From: Qipengyuania flava
GTDB taxonomy: Bacteria; Pseudomonadota; Alphaproteobacteria; Sphingomonadales; Sphingomonadaceae
Assembly (NCBI RefSeq): GCF_011762005.1
Contig: NZ_JAASQU010000003.1
Coordinates: forward strand, 1 to 64,000
Direction: 5' to 3'
DNA: 64,000 nucleotides
Shown: in pieces, positions 18,652-27,347 of the stretch
Position numbering within the stretch: the stretch's first letter is position 1
Layout: each line of letters opens with the position of its first letter
The notes under the pieces: model-generated
What the model was told of the DNA's origin: nothing
Database searches by the model: none
Seen by the model: the letters and a program-made list of their open reading frames with translations, nothing else
Program-made: the position numbers and the translations under genes

Positions 18652-18887
18652 GCGGGTTCCACCTCGATCGCGCGGGCATGTACGCGGCGCAGCGCGATGG
18701 TCATCCGGCCGATGCGCAGTGCCAGCGGATCGCGCGTCCCGAAGACGCCGCGATGGACGACCGAGACTTCGGCCCCCTCGTCCACGCCCAGCGCGCGCAG
18801 GCGCTTGGCTTCGCCTTCGGCCAGCGAAGCCCAGTCGACCGCGACGATTCGTGCAGTCGTATCGTTTTCGAACCCGTCCAGCGTCAT
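18648..18887 (-). CDS. feoA: Ferrous iron transport protein FeoA
   Basis: A 79-residue SH3-like FeoA domain protein (ARIVAVDWASLAEGEAKRLRALGVDEGAEVSV), a cytoplasmic partner of FeoB. I start at the ATG at 18887. The longer frame would use a TTG at 18923 inside a candidate operator. The stop overlaps the feoB start. Confidence 0.85.
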   Translation of the reverse strand: MTLDGFENDTTARIVAVDWASLAEGEAKRLRALGVDEGAEVSVVHRGVFGTRDPLALRIGRMTIALRRVHARAIEVEPA

Positions 18888-18917
18888 GCGCGCCGCCCTG
18901 TCAGAACTGCGCGCTTG

Positions 18918-18934
18918 TTGCAACCGGTTATCAA
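18918..18934. promoter_or_regulatory. Candidate iron-regulator operator upstream of feoA
   Basis: An imperfect palindrome TTGCAACCGGTTATCAA lies 31 bases before feoA, between the COQ9 stop and the feoAB start. Its position suits Fur-type control of feoAB. It does not closely match the Fur-like box at 54862, so the assignment is weak. Confidence 0.35.
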
Positions 18935-18941
18935 TAGCCCG

Positions 18942-19601
18942 TTAGCGTGCGGGGTAGCGCAGGCGTCCGAGGAAGCGCGAAACGCTGAAGGTCTCGCGGT
19001 CGGGGTTGAGCCACTTGGCCTTCACCTTCTCGAACTTCATCACTCCGTCGATCCGCCGGTCGAGAAAGGCGCGGGTCTCGGCCTTGCCCTCGCTCTGGTC
19101 GTCGACGAAGACCGCCAGCGTCGCGCCGTAGATCGATGCGAGGATCGCGCGCTTGGTGTAGTGGTTGTAATCGGTCGCGGTGTCGCCCGCGAGCCGCCAC
19201 ATGACATCCGCGCTGTTCCAGCCCGTCTTGAGCGCGCGCGGCGCGTTCTGCGGCATGGCCATGATCGCAAGCGCGCGGCGCAGCGCTTCTTCCTGCCCCG
19301 CCACCGCATCGAGGCGGTACTGCACGAGGCTGCGGATGCGTTCGCGGATCTTCATCGCCGCGAGCGTTTCGGGTGGCAGGTCGAGCGTCATTTGCCGGTC
19401 GGTAGTCTCGATCCAGGCACAGATCATGCCCATCGCGCCATCGTCCTTGAACGCCAGCCGCGCGACGTCGCGGTCGGCGCCGAGCTGGTGGGCGGCCATG
19501 TCGAGCGCTTCCACGCTCCAGCCGTCGAACACCGCCGAATCGGCGATCCCCGGGGCCAGCGCGAGCCGCAATTCGTCGAGCGTGAGATCGGCGACGTCCA
19601 T
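18942..19601 (-). CDS. COQ9 family ubiquinone biosynthesis protein
   Basis: A 219-residue helical protein of the COQ9 family, with a TetR-like helical fold and a C-terminal lipid-binding helix in characterised members. It has the conserved VRxRLxxxxxxxEALRRALAIMAMP region and the TAWNSADVMW-like segment LKTGWNSADVMWRLAGDT. In eukaryotes COQ9 presents ubiquinone intermediates to COQ7. It follows the ankyrin gene by two bases and precedes feoA by 54. Confidence 0.9.
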   Translation of the reverse strand: MDVADLTLDELRLALAPGIADSAVFDGWSVEALDMAAHQLGADRDVARLAFKDDGAMGMICAWIETTDRQMTLDLPPETLAAMKIRERIRSLVQYRLDAVAGQEEALRRALAIMAMPQNAPRALKTGWNSADVMWRLAGDTATDYNHYTKRAILASIYGATLAVFVDDQSEGKAETRAFLDRRIDGVMKFEKVKAKWLNPDRETFSVSRFLGRLRYPAR

Positions 19602-19603
19602 GG

Positions 19604-20209
19604 TCAGCTCGGCCCGTAGGCTTCGGTCTGTTCGCCGCGCTCGGCCTCGGCGCGTTCGATTTCATCGAGCATGTTGGAGCGCGCGCCCATCAGCTTCGCA
19701 TAATCGCGCGCGGTGCGGCCCGAATTGTCCGCCCGATCGGCATCGGCGCCCTTCGAGACGAGCAGCCGGACCAGCCCGGCATCGCGGCGGTGGACCGCGG
19801 CGATCAGCGGCGTTTCACCGGTGGTGTTGGGCACGTCTACCGAGGCGCCCCGTTCGGCGAGGATCTCGACCCCTTCCGAAAAGCCGAGCTGCGCGGCAAG
19901 CTGCAGCGGGGTGGTGCCGTTCCTGTCCGCAAGGTTGGGATTGGCACCCTTCGCCAGAAGGAAACGCAGCCACACCGGGTCGCGGCGTTCGGTCACGATG
20001 TGCAGCGCGGTCTCGCCGCTCGACAGGTCGCGCGAATTGACCAGCACACTGCCCGGCTCCTCGAGGAACCGGGTCACCTCGTCACCTTGCCGCTTCTTGA
20101 CCGCCTCGAGGAATTTGTACCCGTCGCGCTGGCCTTGCGCATGCAGTGGCGTAACAGCCAGCGACCCTGCCAGCGCAGCCAGTAGAATATTCGTCGCGAA
20201 ACGCTTCAC
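19604..20209 (-). CDS. Exported ankyrin-repeat protein
   Basis: A 201-residue protein with an N-terminal signal peptide (ALAGSLAVTPLHAQ) and four to five ankyrin repeats from about residue 30 to 180 (GETALHIVTERRDPVWLRFL, GTTPLQLAAQLG, GETPLIAAVHRR). It is probably periplasmic and protein-binding; no enzymatic domain. The likely start is a GTG at 20209 (VKRFATNILL), behind an AGGGG stretch. It runs directly into the COQ9 gene. Confidence 0.75.
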   Translation of the reverse strand: MKRFATNILLAALAGSLAVTPLHAQGQRDGYKFLEAVKKRQGDEVTRFLEEPGSVLVNSRDLSSGETALHIVTERRDPVWLRFLLAKGANPNLADRNGTTPLQLAAQLGFSEGVEILAERGASVDVPNTTGETPLIAAVHRRDAGLVRLLVSKGADADRADNSGRTARDYAKLMGARSNMLDEIERAEAERGEQTEAYGPS

Positions 20210-20278
20210 CGTGTGAATGCCCCTGTAATCTGTGATCCAATCGCGGACTCGCTCTTGCCGAGCGGCGGTTAGCAGACC

Positions 20279-20878
20279 ATGAACCGTCGCACGATGATAC
20301 GCAACCATACCCCCTTGCTCGCCGCGCTGCTCGCGCTTGCCGCCTGCCAGCAATCCGCCCCTGCCCAGCCCCCACTTGCAGGTGCCGCCATCGGCGAGGA
20401 ATTCACGCTCACGGGCGAGACCGGCGAGGATGTCAGCTGGAGCGATTTCGACGGCCAGTACCGCACGCTCTATTTCGGCTACACCTATTGCCCCGACGTC
20501 TGTCCGGTCGATACCCAGCGCGCAATGGCCGGTCTCAAGGCGTTCGAGCAGGCCAATCCCGAGCTGGGCGCGCAAATCCAGCCGCTGTTCATCAGCGTCG
20601 ATCCCGCGCGCGATACACCCGAAGTGCTTGCCGAGTTCACCGACAGCTTCCACCCGCGCCTGATAGGCATGACGGGGACCAAGGCACAGATCGACACGGT
20701 CACCGATGCCTTCGCCGCGACCTATTCGATCGAGGAAGCCAATGAAGCGGGCGGCTATCTGGTCGGCCATACCAACATCACCTATCTGTTCGGCCCCGAC
20801 GGCGAGCCGCTGGCCATGCTGCCGACCGACGAGGGGCCCGAGGCGGTCGCTGCGGAACTGGAAAAATGGGTGCGCTGA
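20279..20878 (+). CDS. SCO1/SenC-family copper chaperone or thiol oxidoreductase
   Basis: A 199-residue lipoprotein (lipobox LAAC, cysteine 23) with a thioredoxin-like SCO domain. The copper/redox motif is CPDVC (C71, C75), with the distal histidine H163 in GHTNITYLF. SCO proteins deliver copper to the CuA site of cytochrome oxidase or act as thiol reductases. It is divergent from the ankyrin gene across 69 bases. Its 3' end overlaps the YcgN-family gene by 13 bases. Confidence 0.9.
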   Translation: MNRRTMIRNHTPLLAALLALAACQQSAPAQPPLAGAAIGEEFTLTGETGEDVSWSDFDGQYRTLYFGYTYCPDVCPVDTQRAMAGLKAFEQANPELGAQIQPLFISVDPARDTPEVLAEFTDSFHPRLIGMTGTKAQIDTVTDAFAATYSIEEANEAGGYLVGHTNITYLFGPDGEPLAMLPTDEGPEAVAAELEKWVR

Positions 20879-21345
20879 GGGACCGTTTCTGGGAGCGGCC
20901 GCTGGCCGATCTCGATACGGCGGAGTGGGAAGCGCTGTGCGACGGTTGCGGACGCTGCTGCCTGCACAAGGTCGAATATGAAGACAGCGGCGAGATCGAG
21001 CACACCAATGTCGCCTGCCGGCTGCTCGACACGCAGACCGCACGCTGCATGGATTACAAGCACCGCAAGGCCTTCGTCCCGGATTGCCTGCGGCTGACGC
21101 TGCGCATCGTCGACGATGTCAGCTGGCTGCCCGGGACCTGCGCCTATCGCCTGCGCGCCGAAGGCCGCCCGCTGCCGCACTGGCACTATCTCATCAGCGG
21201 CGATCGCGACGCAGTGGTCGGTGCGGGCGTTTCGGTGGCGGGGCGCGTCGTCAGCGAGGACGAGGCGGGACCGCTCGAACACCATGTCGTCGACTGGGAC
21301 GACGATTATGACGACGAGCCCGCGCAAGGGGACGCGGCGGCATGA
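20866..21345 (+). CDS. YcgN-family cysteine cluster protein
   Basis: A 159-residue protein with the YcgN/UPF0260 cysteine pattern (CDGCGRCCLHKVE near residue 25, then further cysteines in VACRLLDTQTARC and FVPDC), likely binding a metal. The C-terminal tail is acidic. Function unknown. It overlaps both neighbours (13 bases upstream, ATGA downstream), so it is part of an operon with the SCO protein and the metallopeptidase. Confidence 0.85.
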   Translation: MGALRDRFWERPLADLDTAEWEALCDGCGRCCLHKVEYEDSGEIEHTNVACRLLDTQTARCMDYKHRKAFVPDCLRLTLRIVDDVSWLPGTCAYRLRAEGRPLPHWHYLISGDRDAVVGAGVSVAGRVVSEDEAGPLEHHVVDWDDDYDDEPAQGDAAA

Positions 21346-22064
21346 TCGACTGGCTGCGCCGCGAAGCGATCGAACCCGAGATCGAGCTTGGGGACCGCAC
21401 GCTGCCGATCGATCTTATTCGCAACCGCCGCGCCAAGCGATTGACGCTTCGGCTCGCGCCCGATGGCAGCGCGGTGCGGATCACGCTGCCGCACTGGTGC
21501 CGCAGCGTCGAGGCGATCGGCTTCGTTCATGCGCGCCGCGACTGGCTGACCGAACAGCTCGCGAAAATCCCGCCGAAACGCGATCCGGTCGCCGAGCGGA
21601 GGCTGATGTATCGCGGCACGCAGATAGCGCTCGACTGGCGCGCAGATGTCCCGCGGCGTCCGGACCTCGACGGCGATACTCTGACGATCGGCGGGCCGCA
21701 GGACACGCTGACGCGTCGCCTGCAGCGCTGGCTCGAAGCCGAAGCGCTGCGTCTGTTCGCTGCGGACGCGCGCGATTACTGTTCGGCCGCCGGGCTCGAT
21801 ACTGCCAGCGTCAAGCTTACCCGTGCGCGCAAGCGCTGGGGCAGTTGCTCGTCCGAAGGCGTTTTACGGCTGAACTGGCGGCTGGTGCAGGCTCCCGATG
21901 CGATCCGCCGTTCGGTGGTGGCGCACGAAGTCGCGCATCTGGTGCATTTCGACCATTCGCCCGCCTTCCACGCGCTGCTGGGCGAGCTCTACGAGGGCGA
22001 TATCGATCAGGCCAACCGCTGGCTCAGCCGGCACGGGCGCGAACTCTACGCCGCGTTCGATTGA
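21342..22064 (+). CDS. YgjP-like M48-family metallopeptidase
   Basis: A 240-residue protein with the DUF45/WLM-type zinc site HEVAH (H195, E196, H199) and the following HFDHSPAFH histidines. Upstream is the conserved KRWGSCSS motif near 165-171. These proteins are predicted cytoplasmic peptidases; E. coli YgjP is the nearest named relative. Coupled to the YcgN gene by ATGA. Confidence 0.85.
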   Translation: MIDWLRREAIEPEIELGDRTLPIDLIRNRRAKRLTLRLAPDGSAVRITLPHWCRSVEAIGFVHARRDWLTEQLAKIPPKRDPVAERRLMYRGTQIALDWRADVPRRPDLDGDTLTIGGPQDTLTRRLQRWLEAEALRLFAADARDYCSAAGLDTASVKLTRARKRWGSCSSEGVLRLNWRLVQAPDAIRRSVVAHEVAHLVHFDHSPAFHALLGELYEGDIDQANRWLSRHGRELYAAFD

Positions 22065-22107
22065 CGCAGACTGGCGCGGTTCATCGAAAGCCCCTATCTT
22101 GCCTGCC

Positions 22108-22563
22108 ATGCGCCTGACCTCTCGTTTCAATGCCAAGGCCGGTTTTGCCGATCTGTGGGACTATTTGCGCGAACCGCGCCCCTATCGCTGGCCGCTGCTT
22201 GCCGTGTCCTTCGCGATCCCGCTCGGCGGCCTGCTCGCCCTGACGCAGGAATCGCATTTCCGTCCGCCCGATGCACCGAAGGTAAGCTATATCTCGACCT
22301 TTGCCGAAGGGCGCAGCGACGAGGAAATCCGCCAGTCGAACATCGCCAACCAGCAGCGCAAGGAAGCGCGCGAGGCCGAGCGCGCCGAACTTCAGGAACG
22401 CAAGGTCGAAGCCTACAAGGCGCTGGGGCGCGCCACGGGGCTCGATGTCGACGCGATGGAGCGCGAGGCCGCAATCGAACGCGCCCGCGAGGAAGTCGCG
22501 GCCGAAGCGCGGCGGCGTGAACTCTACGCGGCAGGTTCGGACGGTGCCGACAACGGCGAGTGA
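22108..22563 (+). CDS. Hypothetical single-pass membrane protein
   Basis: A 151-residue protein with one hydrophobic segment (about 30-48, LLAVSFAIPLGGLLAL) and a long charged C-terminal coiled-coil-like region rich in Glu, Arg and Ala (about 75-140). I do not recognise a characterised family. The start at 22108 follows the peptidase stop by 43 bases, and it precedes ribD by 10. Lower-level conservation in sphingomonads is likely but cannot be checked here. Confidence 0.65.
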   Translation: MRLTSRFNAKAGFADLWDYLREPRPYRWPLLAVSFAIPLGGLLALTQESHFRPPDAPKVSYISTFAEGRSDEEIRQSNIANQQRKEAREAERAELQERKVEAYKALGRATGLDVDAMEREAAIERAREEVAAEARRRELYAAGSDGADNGE

Positions 22564-22573
22564 TGCGCGCTGG

Positions 22574-23521
22574 ATGGATGCGGCAGCGCGGCTAAGCACG
22601 CGCGCGCGTCCTGCCAGCCACCCCAACCCCGGTGTCGCCTGCATTCTGGTCCGCGACGAAATTGTCGTCGGACGCGGCTGGACCGCAACTGGCGGACGTC
22701 CGCATGCTGAGGCCGCAGCTCTGGCGCAGGCTGGCGACGCTGCGCGAGGGGCGACCGCCTATGTCACGCTCGAACCCTGTGCCCACCGTTCGGAGCGCGG
22801 CCCCGCCTGCTGCGACCTGCTGGCGCATGCCGGGGTGGCGCGCGTGGTGGCGGGCGTCGAGGATCCCGACCCGCGCACCGCGGGCGAAGGCTTGGCCCGG
22901 CTGCGCCGCGCAAGGGTGGCCACCGACCTGCTTTCCTCTCCTGCCGCGCAGGCCAGCCTCGCCGGCTACCTCGCCCGCGCCGCGCATGCCCGCCCGCATG
23001 TCACGATGAAGATAGCCATGTCGCTCGACGGCTGCATCGCCACGGCGGGCGGAGAAAGCCAATGGATCACCGGCCCGCAGGCGCGCGCGCATGTCCATGC
23101 CCAGCGTGCCCGCGCCGATGCCATTCTCGTCGGCGGCGGCACCTGGCGCGCGGACCGACCACGGCTCGACGTACGCCTGCCGGGACTGGAGCATCACGCG
23201 CCGCAACGCATTGTGCTGACGCGCGGGGTCGCGCCCGATGGCGTCAGGGTCATCAATACCCCCGCGCAGATTGGCGCGCTGGAGGCGCTCTATCTCTACG
23301 TCGAGGCGGGTGCGGATATCGCCGCCAGCTTGCTGGCAGACGATCTGGTCGACCGGCTCGAAATCTACCGCGCGCCGATCGTCATCGGGGGCGGCCGGGG
23401 TGCGGTGTCTGATTTCGGGCTCGCTGCACTCGATGATGCACATGGCCGCTGGGCACTGGTCGAGCGACGCCAGCTTGGCAGCGACAGCTTCGAGGCCTAC
23501 AGCCGCCAGCGCCAAGAATAG
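22574..23521 (+). CDS. ribD: Riboflavin biosynthesis deaminase/reductase RibD
   Basis: A 315-residue bifunctional enzyme. The N-terminal deaminase has the zinc site HAE (H44, E46), PCAH (C69) and C79 in GPACC. The C-terminal reductase starts near residue 138 (VTMKIAMSLDGCIA) with GGGTWRADRP. It catalyses the second and third steps of riboflavin synthesis. The ATG at 22574 is the first in-frame start after the previous stop. ribE follows by 20 bases. Confidence 0.9.
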   Translation: MDAAARLSTRARPASHPNPGVACILVRDEIVVGRGWTATGGRPHAEAAALAQAGDAARGATAYVTLEPCAHRSERGPACCDLLAHAGVARVVAGVEDPDPRTAGEGLARLRRARVATDLLSSPAAQASLAGYLARAAHARPHVTMKIAMSLDGCIATAGGESQWITGPQARAHVHAQRARADAILVGGGTWRADRPRLDVRLPGLEHHAPQRIVLTRGVAPDGVRVINTPAQIGALEALYLYVEAGADIAASLLADDLVDRLEIYRAPIVIGGGRGAVSDFGLAALDDAHGRWALVERRQLGSDSFEAYSRQRQE

Positions 23522-23541
23522 AGGGTTAGGCAGGAGCAAGC

Positions 23542-24159
23542 ATGTTCACCGGCATCGTCACCGCCATCGGCACCATCACAAACGTCGAGGACCGGGGCGA
23601 CACGCGTGTCGTCGTGGCCTGCCCCTGGGACCCCGCGGGTATCGATATCGGTGCATCGATCGCCTGTTCGGGCGTGTGCCTGACCGTGGTCGAAAAGGGT
23701 GGCAAGCAAGGCGACGCCTGGTTCGCAGTCGACGTTTCGGGCGAAACCGTAGCGCGGACCGCGCAAGACCAGTGGCGCGCCGACCGGCGGCTCAATCTCG
23801 AACCCGCCTTGCGGCTGGGCGACGAACTCGGTGGGCATCTGGTCACCGGCCATGTAGATTCGGTCGGTCGGGTCGCGCTGGTCGAGGATATCGGCGGGTC
23901 GACGCGGCTCGAAATCCTCGCCGGGCCGGACATCGCGCCCTTCGTTGCGGAAAAGGGCTCGATCACCGTCGACGGCGTTTCGCTGACCGTCAACGATATC
24001 GAGGACGAGGCGAATGGCGATGTGCGCTTCGCGCTCAACATCATCCCGCACACGGGCGAAGTGACCACGCTGGGCGACCTGTCCGAAGGCGATGCGGTCA
24101 ATCTCGAGATCGACGTGCTCGCGCGTTACCTCAAGCGGATGCAGAGTCTCGCCGGCTGA
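23542..24159 (+). CDS. ribE: Riboflavin synthase alpha subunit
   Basis: A 205-residue enzyme with two homologous lumazine-binding barrels. Barrel 1 starts MFTGIV and includes GVCLTVV. Barrel 2 includes GHLVTGHVDSVG and GVSLTVNDI. It dismutates dimethylribityllumazine to riboflavin, as a trimer. The AGGAG site is eight bases upstream. Downstream comes the MsrQ-like gene. Confidence 0.95.
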   Translation: MFTGIVTAIGTITNVEDRGDTRVVVACPWDPAGIDIGASIACSGVCLTVVEKGGKQGDAWFAVDVSGETVARTAQDQWRADRRLNLEPALRLGDELGGHLVTGHVDSVGRVALVEDIGGSTRLEILAGPDIAPFVAEKGSITVDGVSLTVNDIEDEANGDVRFALNIIPHTGEVTTLGDLSEGDAVNLEIDVLARYLKRMQSLAG

Positions 24160-24179
24160 CGGGCACGGCGATCAGGCCC

Positions 24180-24767
24180 ATGTTCTCCGCCCTCAAGCGA
24201 TCGCGCCCGTTGGTCTGGCTGCTGCTGGCGTTCCCCGCGTTGTGGATCGGGTTGCGTTGGGCCATCACGCCCGGCGAATACGGCTATGGCCATGCGATCG
24301 CAGACAGCGGCGATTGGGCGGCCTGGCTGCTGATGGCAACGCTCGCGGTCACCCCGCTGCGGCTGGTCTTCAAGCGCAGTGGCTTGACCTTGTGGCTGAT
24401 GCGCAGGCGGCGCGAGATCGGGGTGGCCAGCTTCGGCTATGCGGCGCTGCACACCGCGATCTATCTGGTGCGCAAGGGTTCGCCCGAATATGTGCTGGCC
24501 GAATTCACCACCCCCTACATGCTGGCGGGCTGGGCGGCGCTGGCGTTGTTCGTGCCGCTGGCGCTGACGTCGAACGATGTATCGGTGCGGTTGATGAAGC
24601 GCGGCTGGAAGCGCCTGCACCGGCTGGTCTATCCGGCGGCGGTCCTCACCTTCCTTCACTGGGTATGGTCGGCTTTCGACCCGACCACGGCCTGGATCCA
24701 CATCGGGATCCTGGCCGCGATCGAGATCGTCAGAATTGCGCTGCAGCGCGCTCAGAGAGTGACGTAG
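24180..24767 (+). CDS. msrQ: MsrQ-like heme-binding membrane protein
   Basis: A 195-residue protein with five to six helices and the ferric-reductase-like transmembrane domain typical of MsrQ (YGYGHAIADSGDWAAWLLMATLAVTPLRL, FGYAALHTAIYL, RLHRLVYPAAVLTFLHWVW), including the paired heme histidines. MsrQ feeds electrons to the periplasmic methionine sulfoxide reductase MsrP. No msrP is seen in the window. It lies 20 bases after ribE, and MsrQ uses a flavin. The 3' end overlaps the convergent HhH gene by 16 bases. Confidence 0.8.
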   Translation: MFSALKRSRPLVWLLLAFPALWIGLRWAITPGEYGYGHAIADSGDWAAWLLMATLAVTPLRLVFKRSGLTLWLMRRRREIGVASFGYAALHTAIYLVRKGSPEYVLAEFTTPYMLAGWAALALFVPLALTSNDVSVRLMKRGWKRLHRLVYPAAVLTFLHWVWSAFDPTTAWIHIGILAAIEIVRIALQRAQRVT

Positions 24768-25261
24768 TTCTTGAACCGTTCGACTTCGGCTTCGTCGACA
24801 TACTTGCCGATCTCGCGATCGAACACGCCCATGTCTGCATAGGGCCGGTATTCTTCGAATTCGTGAACCATCTTGTCGGTCATGCCGGGGATGAGACGAA
24901 TTTCTTCCTCGGTTCCGCTGTTGAGGTTCACCGGAACGAAGACGCTGGTGAGAACGGCGGCGGCTTCCTCGGCGCTCAGCGTTTCGAGCAGCTTGGCGTT
25001 GAGGTCGGTGACGCTGGCATAGGGCTGGCCGGCGACGATCGCGGCGGCCAGTTCCTCGCTCACGCCTTCGGTACCGGCGAGCTGTTCGGCCGTGGCGGTG
25101 TTGGCGTCGAGCACGGCGGCGGTTTCGACGGCTGCGGCATCTTCCGTCGCTTCGACTTCGGCGGTGTCGGCTGCATCGGTGCTTTCGTCGGCAGCGCCCG
25201 AGCAGGCTGCGAGAGTGAGCATGGTGCCCGAAAGGGCGGCGGCAAGTACCAGCTTACGCAT
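24752..25261 (-). CDS. Lipoprotein with helix-hairpin-helix domain
   Basis: A 169-residue lipoprotein with lipobox LAAC (cysteine near 20), an acidic Ala/Glu/Thr-rich linker, then two ComEA-type helix-hairpin-helix regions (LDANTATAEQLAGTEGVSEELAAAI and VNLNSGTEEEIRLIPGMTDKM). Such domains usually contact DNA backbones. An anchored HhH protein could bind DNA at the envelope, but no competence genes are nearby. The start at 25261 has an AGGAGG site. Confidence 0.75.
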   Translation of the reverse strand: MRKLVLAAALSGTMLTLAACSGAADESTDAADTAEVEATEDAAAVETAAVLDANTATAEQLAGTEGVSEELAAAIVAGQPYASVTDLNAKLLETLSAEEAAAVLTSVFVPVNLNSGTEEEIRLIPGMTDKMVHEFEEYRPYADMGVFDREIGKYVDEAEVERFKNYVTL

Positions 25262-25508
25262 AGGATGATTCCTCCTTTTGAGAAGCGCTCGCAATAGCCG
25301 CAGTATCGCCGAATGAAAAGCGAAGCGTGGCGATTTTCCTACTCGGGCGAATGCTGCTCGAAGCTGCGGGATGCCGCAGCCGTTTCTCTCTCGCCGTTTT
25401 GCCCGTTTCGCAGGCCCGGCGGGAGCTCGGCGGTTTCTTCACCCGGACCGTGTAGCAGGCGGTCCATGTGACAGGACTTGCCCGCGGCAGTCCTACACGG
25501 GTCCTACA

Positions 25509-26048
25509 TCAGGCCAGCGGGCCCTGCTGGTGGGATTCGCGATCGATCTCGTAAACCAGATGCACCACGCGCTTGCCCTGGTAACGGCCCAGCTCGTAGC
25601 GGGTAGTACGCGCCGCGCCGATCGCCTCGAGCGCATTGCGCGAACGGTAATTGGTGTCGCCCACGCGAAACTCGACCAATGCCACATGGGCGAAGGCGTG
25701 CGCCAGCATCGCGCGCTTCATCTCGGGGTTGTAGCCCTTGCCCCAACAGCGCGGGGCGAGGAAGGTCCAGCCGATCTCGACCACCCCGCCTTCGTCGGGA
25801 TCGAACCGGTCGAAGCGCGTCATTCCGAGCATGCGCTCGTCGCGCCTGTCGCATACGGCCAGTGCGCCCCCGCTTGCCAGACCCTCGTCGAAGAAGGCGT
25901 CGAACACGTCGCGCCGCCAGCGATCATGGATCGGGTGCTGTTCCCACACCGCCGGATCCGACGCGATGCCAAAAAGGGCTTCGCGATCGGTCTCGGCCAG
26001 CGGGCGCAGGACCAGCCGCTCGGTCTCGAGGGTCGGCTGGCGTTCCAT
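25509..26048 (-). CDS. GNAT acetyltransferase, RimJ/RimL type
   Basis: A 179-residue acetyltransferase. It has the RimL-type start LETERLVLRPLAETD, the GWTFLAPRCWGKGYNPEM acetyl-CoA loop and the C-terminal GRYQGKRVVHLVYEID. The substrate cannot be predicted; relatives acetylate ribosomal proteins or small molecules. It follows the aminotransferase gene by six bases. The 247 bases beyond it hold no visible gene. Confidence 0.8.
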   Translation of the reverse strand: MERQPTLETERLVLRPLAETDREALFGIASDPAVWEQHPIHDRWRRDVFDAFFDEGLASGGALAVCDRRDERMLGMTRFDRFDPDEGGVVEIGWTFLAPRCWGKGYNPEMKRAMLAHAFAHVALVEFRVGDTNYRSRNALEAIGAARTTRYELGRYQGKRVVHLVYEIDRESHQQGPLA

Positions 26049-26054
26049 CGGGGA

Positions 26055-27236
26055 TCAGCCCCCTGTGACGTCCGCCAGCGCGGCGATGAACTTGGGCGTG
26101 TTGCCCTCGTGCAGGCCGGCCACGTTGATCCGGCCCGAACCGGCCATGTAGATGCCGTGATCCTCGCGCAGGCTGGCGATCTGCGCCTTGCTCAGCGGCA
26201 GCACCGCGAACAGGCCGTTCTGGTTCGCCAACGCCGCAAGATTGAGCCCGGGAACGTCTTCATCTGCCGCTGCCAGCCGCTCGCGCACGCGCCGCATCCG
26301 CTCGCGCATCTCCGCCAGCTCCTCGAGCCACAGAGCGGTGAGCGCGTCGTCGCGCAGCACGGTGCGCACTGCCGCGCCGCCGTGGTCGGGTGGCATCGAC
26401 CAGTTGGCGCGCGCCAGCGCATTGGCATTGGACGTGATGGCGGGCAGCGCATCGGCGTTCCGGGCGAGCATGTAGAAGGCGCCCACGCGGTCGCGGTAGA
26501 GGCCGAAATTCTTGTCGCAGCTATAGGCGATCAGCGCTTCGGGGACCGCCGCGAGCACCTGCCGGACGCCCGCGACGTCCTCTTCAAGGCCCTGACCGAG
26601 CCCATGATAGGCCACGTCGAGGATCGGCAGCACACCGCTCTCGGCGAAGGCCTGGGCGATCTGGGCCCATTGCGCGTCGGTGTAGTCGACACCGGTAGGG
26701 TTGTGGCAGCAGCCGTGCAGCAGCACCGCATCGCCCGGCCGCGCTTTGGCGATTACATCGAGCAGCGCGTCGATATCGGCAGTGCCATCGGCCTTGGCAT
26801 GACTGAAGCCGACCGTCTCGACACCCACATCCTCGAGGATCTGCGCGTGGTTGGGCCAGCTGGGCGTGCCGAGGTGGATACGTGTGATCCCCGCGGCTTT
26901 GCCCAGCGCGACCGCGAGACGCACCGCACCGGTCCCGCCCGGCGTCTGCATCCCCTCGAGCCGGCCGCCCATCGTGGCGTCCTTGCCGAAGATGTAAGGC
27001 TTGAGCGCATCGACGAAGCCGGTGTCGCCCTCGGGCCCGAGATAGCTCTTGGAATCCTGCGTATCGACCAGCTTCTGCTCGGCTGCCTTGATCGCGCGGA
27101 AGACGGGCGTCGCGCCGTCATTGGTGCGGTAGACGCCGACGCCGAGGTCGATCTTGTCCTCGCGCGGGTCCGCGGCATGCATCTTGATGAGCGCGAGCAG
27201 CGCGTCGGGAGACTGGGCTTCGAGTTGGTCAAGCAT
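26055..27236 (-). CDS. Aromatic amino acid/aspartate aminotransferase
   Basis: A 393-residue class I PLP aminotransferase of the AspC/TyrB type. It has GVGVYR near the N-terminus, HGCCHNPTGVD, and SCDKNFGLYRDRVG with the PLP-binding lysine. The C-terminal arginine lies in MAGSGRINVAGL. It exchanges amino groups between aspartate or aromatic amino acids and 2-oxoglutarate in the cytoplasm. tyrB is the likelier name, but aspC-like activity cannot be excluded. Confidence 0.9.
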   Translation of the reverse strand: MLDQLEAQSPDALLALIKMHAADPREDKIDLGVGVYRTNDGATPVFRAIKAAEQKLVDTQDSKSYLGPEGDTGFVDALKPYIFGKDATMGGRLEGMQTPGGTGAVRLAVALGKAAGITRIHLGTPSWPNHAQILEDVGVETVGFSHAKADGTADIDALLDVIAKARPGDAVLLHGCCHNPTGVDYTDAQWAQIAQAFAESGVLPILDVAYHGLGQGLEEDVAGVRQVLAAVPEALIAYSCDKNFGLYRDRVGAFYMLARNADALPAITSNANALARANWSMPPDHGGAAVRTVLRDDALTALWLEELAEMRERMRRVRERLAAADEDVPGLNLAALANQNGLFAVLPLSKAQIASLREDHGIYMAGSGRINVAGLHEGNTPKFIAALADVTGG

Positions 27237-27347
27237 GGCCGCCTCATCGCCCGATATGCGAAGGGCCGCAACAGGAAATCCCGTCGCGGCCCCCTGCCCT
27301 GGCGAATTATCATTGTGCGATCCGAAGGGCGTCTTGTGCGCCTGTAC

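Noticed and set aside
18888-18923. An upstream TTG start for feoA
   Set aside because: It would place the N-terminus over the candidate operator; the ATG at 18887 gives the usual FeoA length.
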